Source: UBA6054 sp963975575
GTDB taxonomy: Bacteria; Planctomycetota; Phycisphaerae; Phycisphaerales; UBA1924
Direction of reading: 5' to 3'
Length of the DNA stretch: 64,000 bases
Assembly (NCBI GenBank): GCA_963975575.1
Contig: CAXBHL010000001.1
Coordinates: forward strand, 248,001-312,000
Both the position numbers and the translations under genes were made by a program. Position 1 is the first letter of the stretch. The number at the start of each line of letters is the position of its first letter. The notes under the pieces are model-generated. The model had not been told where the DNA came from. It did not search any database and saw only the letters and a program-made list of their open reading frames with translations. Below are positions 19,316 through 28,646 of this stretch, piece by piece.

Positions 19316-20470
19316 TCAGGCCGCCGCGGCGCGTCGGGCGGCCGCGCATCCCAGGCGGACCTGCTCGATCAGCTCGTCCTTCGTGAGACCGTCCGCCGCG
19401 TCGGCGGCGTGGTTGGCCAGCCGCTCGGCCATCGTCGCCACGCCGTTCATGCCCACCAGCAGCGAGAAGCTGTGGATCCGCTGGCTCGTGCCGCACATAC
19501 CCACCCGGTCGCCCGCCTCGATCTGGCGGTCCAACTCGGTCCCCAGCTTGCCCAGCTCGGCGCACAACGCGACGAGGGTGGCCCGGTCGACCCGCGAGCG
19601 GGCCTTGTCCAGCTGGCCCGGATCCCACCCGCTGAGCAAGAACTCGCCCAGCACGCACAGCAGATCGTCCTGCGTCAGGGGGGTCGGCACCAGCGCGTCC
19701 GCCCCGCACACCCGCACGATGGACCGCTCGATCCCCTCGCCCGGGCGCCCCAGCAGCGCCACCGGGCGATTCAGCCCGTTCGTCCGCAGCTTCTTGACCA
19801 GCTCCGCGCCGGACACGTCGCCCAGCTCCAGCTCGATCAGAACCATGTCCAGGGAGGTGGCCGACTCGGCGACGGCCTCCTGCACCGTGCCGGCGAAGCG
19901 GAAGTGCAGGGACGTGTCCGTCAGGTGCCGCTTGACCTCCAGCCGCGTCTCCTCGGACGCGACGACGAAGAGCACCTCGCCCTTGAGCCGCTCGGGGCTG
20001 ACCTGCTCGAAGCTGGGCACCAGGTCGGTCACGTCGCCGGGCACGTAGTCCCGCGGGTTGATCTCCCGGTCGAACTTGATGCCGATCTCGTGGACCAGCC
20101 CCCCGCGGTGCTGGACCCGCACAACCTTGCCGCTCAGCGGCGGGCAGGCCCCGTCGGTGCGCGGCAGGAAGACCGTGGCCTGCGTGTTCGGGTACATGAA
20201 GCTCGAGTGCAGCAGCCCGATCCCGCCCCGCGAGAGGTTCCGGCACGCCAGCACCATCTCGCGTCGGGCCGAATGATCCCCGGCCAGCTGCACCCGCACG
20301 AACGGTTCGACGAACGGGATGCGTGTGTGCACCCGCTTCGGGTTGATCTCCGCGTTGTCGAGGCGCTCGTTCATCCGCAGCAGCAGGAGTTCATAGACCT
20401 GCCCGCCGACACCGAGGGTGTTGCGTTGGGTCGATCCCGTGATCGGTTGCGAAGATTGCAGTTGCCGCAC
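19316..20470 (-). CDS. PilZ domain protein with degenerate receiver and HPt-like tail
   Basis: 384 residues with three parts. Residues 45-140 form a PilZ domain: KRVHTR (45-50) and CRNLSRGGIGL (76-86) match the c-di-GMP-binding RxxxR and [DN]xSxxG motifs, so binding is plausible. Residues 165-280 resemble a CheY receiver, but the phospho-acceptor position reads LIELEL with Glu213 in place of Asp, which suggests a non-phosphorylatable or constitutively 'on' form. Residues 290-384 are helical with SQRIHSFSLLVGMNGV around His333, reminiscent of an HPt domain. Likely a cytoplasmic signalling hub linking c-di-GMP to another output. A 260-base gap separates it from gyrB, so it probably has its own promoter. 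Confidence 0.78.
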   Translation of the reverse strand: MRQLQSSQPITGSTQRNTLGVGGQVYELLLLRMNERLDNAEINPKRVHTRIPFVEPFVRVQLAGDHSARREMVLACRNLSRGGIGLLHSSFMYPNTQATVFLPRTDGACPPLSGKVVRVQHRGGLVHEIGIKFDREINPRDYVPGDVTDLVPSFEQVSPERLKGEVLFVVASEETRLEVKRHLTDTSLHFRFAGTVQEAVAESATSLDMVLIELELGDVSGAELVKKLRTNGLNRPVALLGRPGEGIERSIVRVCGADALVPTPLTQDDLLCVLGEFLLSGWDPGQLDKARSRVDRATLVALCAELGKLGTELDRQIEAGDRVGMCGTSQRIHSFSLLVGMNGVATMAERLANHAADAADGLTKDELIEQVRLGCAAARRAAAA

Positions 20471-20650
20471 ACCAGCCTCCGATCCCGATGAGACGCGTCG
20501 TGGTCGCCCGCGTATCGGCCGGATCCGCTGAGAACTGCGTCCCGCGCCCGGTTCCCGCCGGCAAGCCGGCGTTACCGGACGGCCCCGCCCGCCGCACGCG
20601 GCACGATCGGCCCCGGATCACGCGCAGGCACCCGATTCGCACCGACACCC

Positions 20651-20682
20651 AAAGCCGAGCCCCGGCTGCGTGCGAGGCTCGG
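20651..20682 (-). terminator. Possible weak terminator of gyrB
   Basis: CCGAGCC (20655-20661) can pair with GGCTCGG (20676-20682) around a GC-rich 14-base loop; on the minus strand the stem is followed by only three T. It lies about 50 bases beyond the gyrB stop. The position is right, but the T tract is poor. I see nothing else in the 20471-20730 gap. Confidence 0.35.
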
Positions 20683-20730
20683 ACCCGGGCGGGTCAATGC
20701 GGGGTTGTGCGGAGTTCTGCGGGGGGAGGC

Positions 20731-23394
20731 TTACACGTCCAGGTTCTTGACCTCGAGGGCGTGGTCCTCAATGAACTTGCGTCGCGGCTCGACGTGCTCG
20801 CCCATCAGCAGGCTGAACAGGCCGTCGGCCTCGCCCGCCTGCTCCCAGCGCACCCGCATCAGCACGCGGGCGTCGGGGTCCATCGTGGTCTCCCAGAGCT
20901 GGATGGCGTCCATCTCGCCGAGGCCCTTGAACCGCTTGATCTCCATGCCGCGCCGCCCGATCTCGTGCAGCGCGCCCAGGATCGCCGGCAGGTTCGCCGC
21001 CTCGACCACGCGGGGGGCGTTCGCCGCGGGGGGCGGGGCGACCTCGCCGTCCTCGTCGTCGTGCGACCGGGCGGCCTCGGCCACCCTGCCCGTGCGCTCG
21101 GTCTCCCACGCGAACTTGGCGGGCAGCACCTCGCCGGTCACGCTCTCCTCGCGCACCAGGGCGTAGTCGTCGATCGACAGCCCCAGCGACTCGAGGTCGC
21201 GGAAGATGACCTCCAGCTCGCGGTTCTCGTGCAGCTCGCGCACGGTGGCCAGCTCGCCGTCGGTCTCGGTGTCGTCGTCGTCGACGAGCTTCCAGCCGTT
21301 GGTCTCCACGATGCCGTGGGCCTCCGGCTCCGACCACGCGTACTCGCCGACGGACCGGGTCGTCACGCGGTGGGTCGGCAGCCTGCCCTCCCGGCGGGCG
21401 GCCAGCAGGTCCACGAACTTGACGCCGCGGCGTTCGGCGATCTCCGCCAGCTCGCCAAGGCGGGTCAGCAGGCGGACGAGCTTGGCGGCGTCCGGGCCCG
21501 TGATCCGCCGGACCACCTTGGCATCGCGGCCCGGCTCGGCGTTCTCGATGTCCCGGACGACCAGGGCCGAGCCGTCCAGGCCCAGCTCGGTCAGCACGTC
21601 CGACAGCTTGCGCTCGTTGATCACGTAGCGGGACTTCTTGCCCTTGATGATCTGATACAGCGGCGGCTGGGCGATGTACACGTGCCCCCGCCGGATCAGC
21701 TCGGGCATCTGCCGGAAGAAGAACGTCAGCAGCAGCGTGCGGATGTGGCTTCCGTCGACGTCGGCGTCCGTCATGATGATGACCTTGCCGTAGCGCAGCT
21801 TGCTGACGTCAAAGTCCGCCGCGATGCCCGTCCGCAGCGCGCCGATCAGCGTGCGGATTTCCTCGAAGCCCAGGACCTTGTCGATGCGGGCCCGCTCGAC
21901 GTTGAGCAGCTTGCCCCGCAGCGGCAGGATGGCCTGCGTGTCCACGTTGCGGCCCTGCGTCGCCGAGCCGCCCGCGGAGTCACCCTCGACGATGAACAGT
22001 TCGGCCTGGTCCACGTCCTTGGTCTTGCAGTCGCGCAGCTTGTGGGGCATCGAGCCCGAGTCCAACGCGGTCTTGCGCCGGGTCAGCTCGCGCGCCTTGC
22101 GGGCCGCCTCGCGGGCCTGGGCCGCCACGATGCCCTTCAGGCACAGCCTCTTGGCCTCGGCCGGGTGCTCTTCCATCCAGTTCGTCAGCGCCTCGCTGAC
22201 CGCCTGGGACACGAAGCCCTCGATCTCGGGGTTGAGCAGTTTTTCCTTGGGCTGGTTGTTGAAGGTCGGATCGGGCAGCTTGACGCTGATGACCGCGATC
22301 AGCCCCTCGCGAAGGTCGTCGCCCGTGGGGACCGGGTCCTTCTCCTTGATGATGCCCTCGCGCTTGGCGTAGCCGTTGATCGTCCGCGTCAGCGCGACCT
22401 TGAAGCCCGACCCGTGCGTGCCGCCGTCCACGTTGTTGATGTTGTTGGCGAAGGTCAGCAGCATCTCGTTGTACCCGTCGTGGTACTGCATCGCGATCTC
22501 GCAGATCGTGCTGTCCGACTCGATCTCCTTGCGCAGGTACACCGGGCTCGACACGGCGGTCTTGCCGGTCATCAGGTGCTGCACGTACTCGAGCAGCCCG
22601 TTCTCGGCCCGGAACACCTCGTGCTTGGGCTTGCCGTCCGCGCCGACACGCTCGTCGCTGAGCTTGATCGTCACGCCCGGGTTCAGGTACGCCAGCTCAC
22701 GCAGGCGGGTGGTCAGCGTCTGGAAGCTGAAGGTGGTGTCCGCGAAGATCGTCGAATCCGGGCGGAAGGTCACCGTCGTGCCGGTCTTGCGGTCGCTCGA
22801 CGCCGGGATCGGCCCCACGTGCACCAGCTCCTCGCTGACCACGCCGCGGCTGAACACGATGCGATGGATCTCGCCGTCCCGCCAAACCTCGACCTCGGTG
22901 AACTCCGACAGCGCGTTGACGCACGAAACGCCCACCCCGTGCAGGCCGCCCGACACCTTGTACGCCGAGCCTTCCTGCTGGAACTTGCCGCCCGCGTGCA
23001 GCTTGGTCAGCACGATCTCGACCGCCGGGCGACCGTTCAGCGCCGGGTCGTCGTTCTTGACCGGGTCCACCGGGATGCCACGCCCGTCGTCGGTCACCCG
23101 CACGGAGCCGTCGGCCTGGATGCTCACCGACACGAACGTGGCGTAGCCGGCCATCGCCTCGTCGATCGAGTTGTCCACCACCTCGTACACCAGGTGGTGC
23201 AACGCGTTGAGCCCGGTGCCGCCGATGTACATGCCCGGACGCTTGCGGACCGCCTCGAGCCCCTCGAGCACCTTGATCTGGTCCGAGGTGTAGCCCCCGC
23301 TGCCCGTCTTCGCGACGGGTGTGGTGGGGTTGGTGGGGGGGGTCGCGGGCGCTGCGCCGCCCTCGGGCGTCGTCGTGTTCGGCGTATCGGTCAT
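20731..23394 (-). CDS. gyrB: DNA gyrase subunit B
   Basis: ATPase subunit of DNA gyrase, which introduces negative supercoils. 887 residues. A 33-residue Thr/Pro/Ala-rich leader precedes VLEGLEAVRKRPGMYIGGTG. The GHKL ATPase motifs VYEVVDNSIDEA, TDDGRGIPV and GGLHGVGVSCVNALS are intact. The Toprim domain shows LFIVEGDSAGGSA and IIMTDADVDGSHIRTLLLTFFFRQMP. An insertion of about 190 residues, acidic in part (HDDEDGEVAPPP), separates Toprim from KRFKGLGEMDAIQLWETTM; insertions here occur in other gyrases such as that of E. coli. The C-terminus RRKFIEDHALEVKNLDV is typical. ATG at 23394. recF, dnaN and gyrA are not adjacent. Confidence 0.96.
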   Translation of the reverse strand: MTDTPNTTTPEGGAAPATPPTNPTTPVAKTGSGGYTSDQIKVLEGLEAVRKRPGMYIGGTGLNALHHLVYEVVDNSIDEAMAGYATFVSVSIQADGSVRVTDDGRGIPVDPVKNDDPALNGRPAVEIVLTKLHAGGKFQQEGSAYKVSGGLHGVGVSCVNALSEFTEVEVWRDGEIHRIVFSRGVVSEELVHVGPIPASSDRKTGTTVTFRPDSTIFADTTFSFQTLTTRLRELAYLNPGVTIKLSDERVGADGKPKHEVFRAENGLLEYVQHLMTGKTAVSSPVYLRKEIESDSTICEIAMQYHDGYNEMLLTFANNINNVDGGTHGSGFKVALTRTINGYAKREGIIKEKDPVPTGDDLREGLIAVISVKLPDPTFNNQPKEKLLNPEIEGFVSQAVSEALTNWMEEHPAEAKRLCLKGIVAAQAREAARKARELTRRKTALDSGSMPHKLRDCKTKDVDQAELFIVEGDSAGGSATQGRNVDTQAILPLRGKLLNVERARIDKVLGFEEIRTLIGALRTGIAADFDVSKLRYGKVIIMTDADVDGSHIRTLLLTFFFRQMPELIRRGHVYIAQPPLYQIIKGKKSRYVINERKLSDVLTELGLDGSALVVRDIENAEPGRDAKVVRRITGPDAAKLVRLLTRLGELAEIAERRGVKFVDLLAARREGRLPTHRVTTRSVGEYAWSEPEAHGIVETNGWKLVDDDDTETDGELATVRELHENRELEVIFRDLESLGLSIDDYALVREESVTGEVLPAKFAWETERTGRVAEAARSHDDEDGEVAPPPAANAPRVVEAANLPAILGALHEIGRRGMEIKRFKGLGEMDAIQLWETTMDPDARVLMRVRWEQAGEADGLFSLLMGEHVEPRRKFIEDHALEVKNLDV

Positions 23395-23600
23395 ATGGTC
23401 GCTTCGCCCCGTTCGAGGGCCCTGTCGGGGCCCGCAGTCCGTTCGGCGACGGCCCCCGTTGGAGCCCGGTTTTCACCGGTCCGACCGCCCCCGCCAAGGG
23501 GGCCGAAGGCCGTCTGCTATTCTAGGCGCAAGCCACGCTCCGGACCCGCTTTCAGAGCCTGCGAATCCCGCTCCGAAGCCGCCCCGCGCCCCGCCCAGAC

Positions 23601-24653
23601 ATGCCCTACAACCCCCTCCAAACCGCCCCCGAGCACGCCGAAGCCGCCGGCCCGGACTTCGCGACCGATTTGTTCATCGCCGACCGCCCCGGCGTGGAGT
23701 TCGCCTCGTTCGGTCGCGCGCGCATCATCGCGCCGGGCGTCGGCGCGATGCTCTTCCTGCCCCTCATCGGCCTGACCGGCCTCGCCTACGCCGTCGCCGT
23801 CGGTCCGTTCGGCCTGCCGCCGGTCGTCTCCGGGATCGTGCTGGGCGTGCTGCTCGCCGCCGCGCTGACGCTCGCCTACGCGAACCTCATCCGCGCCGGC
23901 ACCCACAAGACCCCGGCGTGGTCGGCCTTCAGCCCCCAGAGCACCGACACACGCTACCGCCTCCGCGCCGTCATCCCGAGGTCCCGCCGGACCCGGCGCC
24001 TCGGACGCTGGGCACTGCGCGTCACCGGCCTGCGCGAGGAGTCGCTGCCCGACCCCGGCGATCCGCTCGATCCCGAACGCGGCGGCTTCGAGCCGATCAT
24101 CCTCCGCCCCTGGCTGGGCGTCACCCGGGGGCGGAACTACCACGCCGCCGTCTGGACCACCGCTGTTGTACTCACCGCGGTGGTCCTGTGCTTTGCGCAC
24201 TACAGCCTCGGGTCCGTCTTCGATGCGCTCAGGGGCCTGCGGGCCTGGGGCGTCATCGCGCTTGTCGCCGCCTGTTCGCTGAGCGTCGCCGAGACGCTCT
24301 TCCCGGTCTTCATCCGCCTCGCGCCCGGCCGGCTGGACGTGTTCCGCTTCGGCTTCCTCGGGCGCGGCCGCCCGGAGGTGACCACGCACGACCTCCGCGC
24401 CGTCGGCCTGTGCGTCAACTTCCAGACGGCCACCCTGGCCATCGAGAAGCCCCGCCCGCCGGGCGAGCCCCTGCCCGGACTGGTCCTCTCGAAGAAATGG
24501 CCGCACCACCAGGAACACCCGCCCGGCCAGCACCCGGAGTACCTCTCCGTCGCCCTCTGTCCAGGGCGAACAGAGTTCTGCCAGCGCGTCATCCAGGCCG
24601 CCCGCACCACCGAGCCCACCCCGCCCCTGCCCGACGATCAACTCCTGGGCTGA
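23601..24653 (+). CDS. Membrane protein of unknown function
   Basis: Not recognised. 350 residues. Two pairs of hydrophobic segments are visible: MLFLPLIGLTGLAYAVAVG and GIVLGVLLAAALTLAYAN (about residues 50-95), then AVWTTAVVLTAVVLCFAHYSL and WGVIALVAACSLSVAETLF (about residues 185-235). The soluble C-terminal part is beta-rich (GRLDVFRFGFLGRGRPEVTTHDLRAVGLCV), so the overall plan resembles the 15049-16305 protein: membrane helices combined with a PH-like cytoplasmic domain. Start ATG at 23601; no good ribosome binding site is visible. Divergent from gyrB, separated by 206 bases that probably hold both promoters. Confidence 0.65.
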   Translation: MPYNPLQTAPEHAEAAGPDFATDLFIADRPGVEFASFGRARIIAPGVGAMLFLPLIGLTGLAYAVAVGPFGLPPVVSGIVLGVLLAAALTLAYANLIRAGTHKTPAWSAFSPQSTDTRYRLRAVIPRSRRTRRLGRWALRVTGLREESLPDPGDPLDPERGGFEPIILRPWLGVTRGRNYHAAVWTTAVVLTAVVLCFAHYSLGSVFDALRGLRAWGVIALVAACSLSVAETLFPVFIRLAPGRLDVFRFGFLGRGRPEVTTHDLRAVGLCVNFQTATLAIEKPRPPGEPLPGLVLSKKWPHHQEHPPGQHPEYLSVALCPGRTEFCQRVIQAARTTEPTPPLPDDQLLG

Positions 24654-24788
24654 CCACCGCAGTCCGTGGCGGTCGACGCTCGCTCGTCCGCGCCCAAGCA
24701 TGAAACGCCGACCCCCCGGATCGGTAACAAACCCCACGGGGACGGTCCCCGATCCCACGCACCGACACCACGAACGAGAACGCAGCCC

Positions 24789-27700
24789 ATGACCCACACC
24801 ACCAAGCTGGCCGCCCTCGGCGGCCTGGGAGTTGCCCTGCTCGCCGCCCACTCGACCGCCGGCACAAGCTCCCAGCCGTCCCGCCAGGGCGAAGCCGCCA
24901 ACCCCGGCATGTTCCGCTACCCCGACGTCTCCGCAAAGGAGATCGTCTTCGTCTACGCCAACGACCTCTGGGTGGTCTCCCGCGATGGCGGCGTCGCCCG
25001 CCCCATCGCCAGCCCGCCCGGCCAGGAGACCTTTCCCCGTTTCAGCCCGGACGGTGACGCTGTCGCCTTCGTGGGCAACTACGACGGCGACCGCGACATC
25101 TACACCGTGGCCACCGCCGGCGGCGTGCCCTTCCGCGTCACCCACCACCCCGGCAACGAACGGCTCAACGACTGGACCAACTCCGGCGACCTGCTCTTCT
25201 CATTCAACGCCATGGCCGGCAACCCCGCCCAGCAGCAGCTCTTCACCGTGCCGCCCGAGGGCGGGCTGCCCGAGGCCCTGCCCATCCCCTACGGCGCGGT
25301 CGGATCGATCTCCGACGACGGCCAGTGGCTCGCCTACACCCCAAACTCCCGCGACTTCCGCACCTGGAAGCGCTACCGCGGCGGCATGGCCACCGACATC
25401 TGGCTCTACAACCTCAACACCAACGAGGCCCGCCAGATCACCGACTGGGAGGGCACCGACACCGCGCCCATGTGGCACAAGGGCTCGGTCTACTACCTCT
25501 CCGACCAGGGCGAGGGCTCCCGCCTGAACATCTGGCGCTACGACACCGCCTCCGGCCGGCGCACCCAGGTCACCACCTTCAAGGACTTCGACGTCAAGTT
25601 CCCCTCCGTGGGTCCCGGCCCGAACGGGCGCGGCGAGATCGTCTTCCAGCACGGCTCACGCCTGCACCTGCTCGACCTGGGCACGGGCAAGTCGGCACCG
25701 ATCGACATCCGCGTGCCCGGAGCCCTCGAGACCCTCCGCCCCAAGGCCGTCGACGCGGCGCAGAACCTCGCCGGCGGGGGCATCTCGGCCACCGGCAAAC
25801 GCGCCGTCGTCGAGGCGCGCGGGGACATCTTCACCGTCCCCGCCGAGAACGGGCCCGCCCGGCAGATCACCGACACCTCCGGCGTCGCCGAGCGCGACCC
25901 CGCCTGGAGCCCCGACGGCCGCTGGATCGCCTACTTCTCCGACGCCGACGGCGAGTACGAGCTCTACATCACCCAGTCCGACGGTCGGGGCGAGACCCGC
26001 CAGATCACCGACGGGAACGAGACCTTCTGGTCCAGCCCGTCGTGGTCCCCCGACTCAAAGTCCATCCTTATCCGCGACAAGGCCGCCCGCCTGATCCTGG
26101 TCAACGTCGAGTCCGGAGAACGCACCGAGATCGACCGCGACCCCGCCGCCAACCAGGGCGCAACCTCCTGGTCGCACGACTCCCGCTGGATCGCCTACGC
26201 CCGAACCGAGGACGCCGGCCTCCAGAACGCCATCTGGCTCTACGACACGACCACCGGCCAGAAGCACAAGGCGACGTCGGGCTTCTTCAACGACGACAGC
26301 CCCGCCTTCTCGTCCAAGGGCACCCACCTGTTCTACCAGTCCAACCGCAACTTCACCGCCCCCGACTACGAGGACGTCGGCTCGACGTTCATCTACTCCG
26401 AGACCGGGCGCCTCATCGCCGTCCCCCTCAACGAGGACGTCAAGAACCCCCGCCTGCTCAAGTCCGACGAGGAAACCTGGGAAGAAGACAAGGACGACGA
26501 CGCGGCCGACGACAAGGCCGACACGCCGGCCGAGGACGGCGCCGATGAAGCCGACGAAGCCGACGGGCCCGGCGACACGCCCGCACACCTCGAGAAGTAC
26601 GACACCGAGCACCCCCTCTTCGGACGCTGGGAGGGCACCGCCAAGGGCTTCGCCGCCCTGGGCATGCCCGAGGACGAGATCACCTTCACGCTGACCATTC
26701 TGGTCGACAAGGACGGCAACATCACGGGCCGCTCCGAGGCCATGGGCGAGGAGGACGACCTCGGCGACGCCGTCACATGGGACGCCGCCACCGGCGAGTT
26801 CACCATGGAGAACACCAACAACGGCGCCACCATCGTCCAGAAGGGCACCGTCAGCGGCGACGCCATGACCGGCACGTGGGAACTCAAGCAGCTCGGGCTC
26901 ACCGGCGCCTGGTCCGCCAAGCGCACCACCCGCGAGATCTCCGCCGACGACGTCAAGAAGATCGAGGGCGAGTCGTCCGAGGCCGCCGAGACCGTCGAGA
27001 TCGATCTCGAAGGCTTCGAGGCCCGCGGCTTCGAGCTCGACGTGCCCCCGGGCAACTTCGGGTCGCTCAACTCCAACGACAGCGGCCACCTGCTCTACCT
27101 GAGGCGCGGAGACCAGGGATCCTCGCTCAAACTCTACGACGTCTCCGACGAGAAGCCCAGCGAGAAGACCGTCCTGGGCGTCTGCCTGGCCTACGACGTC
27201 TCGGCCGACGGCAAGAAGCTCATCGCGGCGACCCCCGGGGGCTGGGCCATCGTCGATGCCAAGCCCGGCCAGACCGCCAAGCCCCTCGACGTGCAGCTCC
27301 GCAAGACCGTCGACCTCCGCGCCGAGTGGCGTGAGATCGTCACCGACGCCTGGCGCCGCCAGCGCGACTTCTTCTATGTCGACAACATGCACGGCGTGGA
27401 CTGGGACGCGACCCTCGACCACTACCTGCCCATGGTCGACGACGCCGTCTCGCGCGAGGACGTCAGCTACATCATCGGGGAGATGATCTCCGAACTCAAC
27501 GTCGGCCACGCCTACTACTCCGGCGGCGACACCGAGAACGAACCCCGCACCCCCGTCGGCCTGCTCGGCGTGGACTTCTCCGTCGCCACCACCGGCGATG
27601 GCGACGCCCCTTCCGGATTCCGCATCGAGAAGATCTACCACGGCGCCCCGTGGGACACCGACGCCCGCAACCCGCTCCTCGCCCACGGAATGGATGTGAG

Positions 27701-28571
27701 CGAGGGCGACATCATCACCCGCGTCAACGGCGCTCCGGTCGACACGTCCAAGGACCCCTGGGCCGCGTTCATCGGCACCGCCGGCAAGCCCACCAACATC
27801 ACCCTCGTCTCCGCCCTGACCGGCGACGAGGAGACCATCAACGAACGCACGATCACCATCGAGCCCATGGGCTCGGAGACCAACCTGCGCTACCGCGCCT
27901 GGGTCGAGGCCAACCGCAAGTACGTCGAGGAAGCCTCGGACGGAAAGGTCGGCTACATCTACGTCCCCAACACCGGCGTCCAAGGCCAGAACGAGCTCTT
28001 CCGCCAGTTCTACGGCCAGGCCGGCAAGGCCGCCCTGCTCATCGACGAACGCTGGAACGGCGGCGGCCAGATCCCCACCCGCTTCATCGAACTGCTCAAC
28101 CGCCCCCGCACCAACTACTGGTACCGGCGCGACGGCAAGGACTGGCCCTGGCCATACGACTCACACCAGGGCCCCAAGGCCATGCTCATCAACGGCCAGG
28201 CCGGCTCCGGCGGCGACATGTTCCCGTGGCTGTTCCGCTACAACAACCTCGGCAAGATCATCGGCACCCGCACCTGGGGCGGCCTCGTCGGCATCACCGG
28301 CATGCCCCCCCTCATCGACGGCGGCCGCGTCACCGTCCCCGACTTCGGCTTCTACGAGACCGACGGCACCTGGGGCGTCGAGGGCCACGGCGTCGACCCC
28401 GACATCGAGGTCATCGCCGACCCGTCCAAGATGACCGACGGGCGTGACCCCCAGCTCGACGCCGGCGTCGAGCACCTCCTCGCCGAGATCAAGGCCAACG
28501 GCTACCAGCCGCCCAAGCGCCCGGCCCCGCCCGTCCGCACCGGCATCGGCATCGAGGACACCGACAAGTAA
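24789..28571 (+). CDS. Tricorn protease homologue with an extra inserted domain
   Basis: Large self-compartmentalising serine peptidase; family members trim peptides. 1,260 residues against about 1,070 in Thermoplasma tricorn. The signal-like N-terminus (LAALGGLGVALLAAHSTAG) suggests export. Residues 40-560 are beta-propellers with repeated FSPDG / WSPDG motifs. An acidic linker and an extra beta-rich domain (about residues 555-720) follow. The catalytic core comprises RDFFYVDNMHGVDW, NVGHAYYSGG (His907), a PDZ domain near residues 940-1010, and the nucleophile loop QAGSGGDMFPW (Ser1140 by homology). FNGHD-type sequence ends in HGVDPDIEV. ATG at 24789; the upstream open frame is not homologous. 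A strong terminator follows. Confidence 0.92.
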   Translation: MTHTTKLAALGGLGVALLAAHSTAGTSSQPSRQGEAANPGMFRYPDVSAKEIVFVYANDLWVVSRDGGVARPIASPPGQETFPRFSPDGDAVAFVGNYDGDRDIYTVATAGGVPFRVTHHPGNERLNDWTNSGDLLFSFNAMAGNPAQQQLFTVPPEGGLPEALPIPYGAVGSISDDGQWLAYTPNSRDFRTWKRYRGGMATDIWLYNLNTNEARQITDWEGTDTAPMWHKGSVYYLSDQGEGSRLNIWRYDTASGRRTQVTTFKDFDVKFPSVGPGPNGRGEIVFQHGSRLHLLDLGTGKSAPIDIRVPGALETLRPKAVDAAQNLAGGGISATGKRAVVEARGDIFTVPAENGPARQITDTSGVAERDPAWSPDGRWIAYFSDADGEYELYITQSDGRGETRQITDGNETFWSSPSWSPDSKSILIRDKAARLILVNVESGERTEIDRDPAANQGATSWSHDSRWIAYARTEDAGLQNAIWLYDTTTGQKHKATSGFFNDDSPAFSSKGTHLFYQSNRNFTAPDYEDVGSTFIYSETGRLIAVPLNEDVKNPRLLKSDEETWEEDKDDDAADDKADTPAEDGADEADEADGPGDTPAHLEKYDTEHPLFGRWEGTAKGFAALGMPEDEITFTLTILVDKDGNITGRSEAMGEEDDLGDAVTWDAATGEFTMENTNNGATIVQKGTVSGDAMTGTWELKQLGLTGAWSAKRTTREISADDVKKIEGESSEAAETVEIDLEGFEARGFELDVPPGNFGSLNSNDSGHLLYLRRGDQGSSLKLYDVSDEKPSEKTVLGVCLAYDVSADGKKLIAATPGGWAIVDAKPGQTAKPLDVQLRKTVDLRAEWREIVTDAWRRQRDFFYVDNMHGVDWDATLDHYLPMVDDAVSREDVSYIIGEMISELNVGHAYYSGGDTENEPRTPVGLLGVDFSVATTGDGDAPSGFRIEKIYHGAPWDTDARNPLLAHGMDVSEGDIITRVNGAPVDTSKDPWAAFIGTAGKPTNITLVSALTGDEETINERTITIEPMGSETNLRYRAWVEANRKYVEEASDGKVGYIYVPNTGVQGQNELFRQFYGQAGKAALLIDERWNGGGQIPTRFIELLNRPRTNYWYRRDGKDWPWPYDSHQGPKAMLINGQAGSGGDMFPWLFRYNNLGKIIGTRTWGGLVGITGMPPLIDGGRVTVPDFGFYETDGTWGVEGHGVDPDIEVIADPSKMTDGRDPQLDAGVEHLLAEIKANGYQPPKRPAPPVRTGIGIEDTDK

Positions 28572-28594
28572 TCCCAACACCTTCCAAAGCCAGA

Positions 28595-28625
28595 GCGGCC
28601 CGGTCCATCGGACCGGGCCGCTTTT
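28595..28625 (+). terminator. Rho-independent terminator of the tricorn gene
   Basis: A perfect 12-bp GC-rich stem (28595-28606 with 28610-28621) with loop ATC is followed by TTTT and then CGTT on the plus strand. It lies 23 bases after the tricorn stop and before the convergent L,D-transpeptidase gene. Confidence 0.92.
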
Positions 28626-28646
28626 CGTTGCGGTGTCCGGCGCCAC

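Noticed and set aside
21100..21700. The long insertion in GyrB as a novel domain
   Set aside because: Insertions of similar size between Toprim and the tail occur in known gyrases such as that of E. coli.
26055..27983. A 642-codon antisense frame over the tricorn gene
   Set aside because: Same shadow composition; no start signal, and the tricorn catalytic core is on the plus strand.
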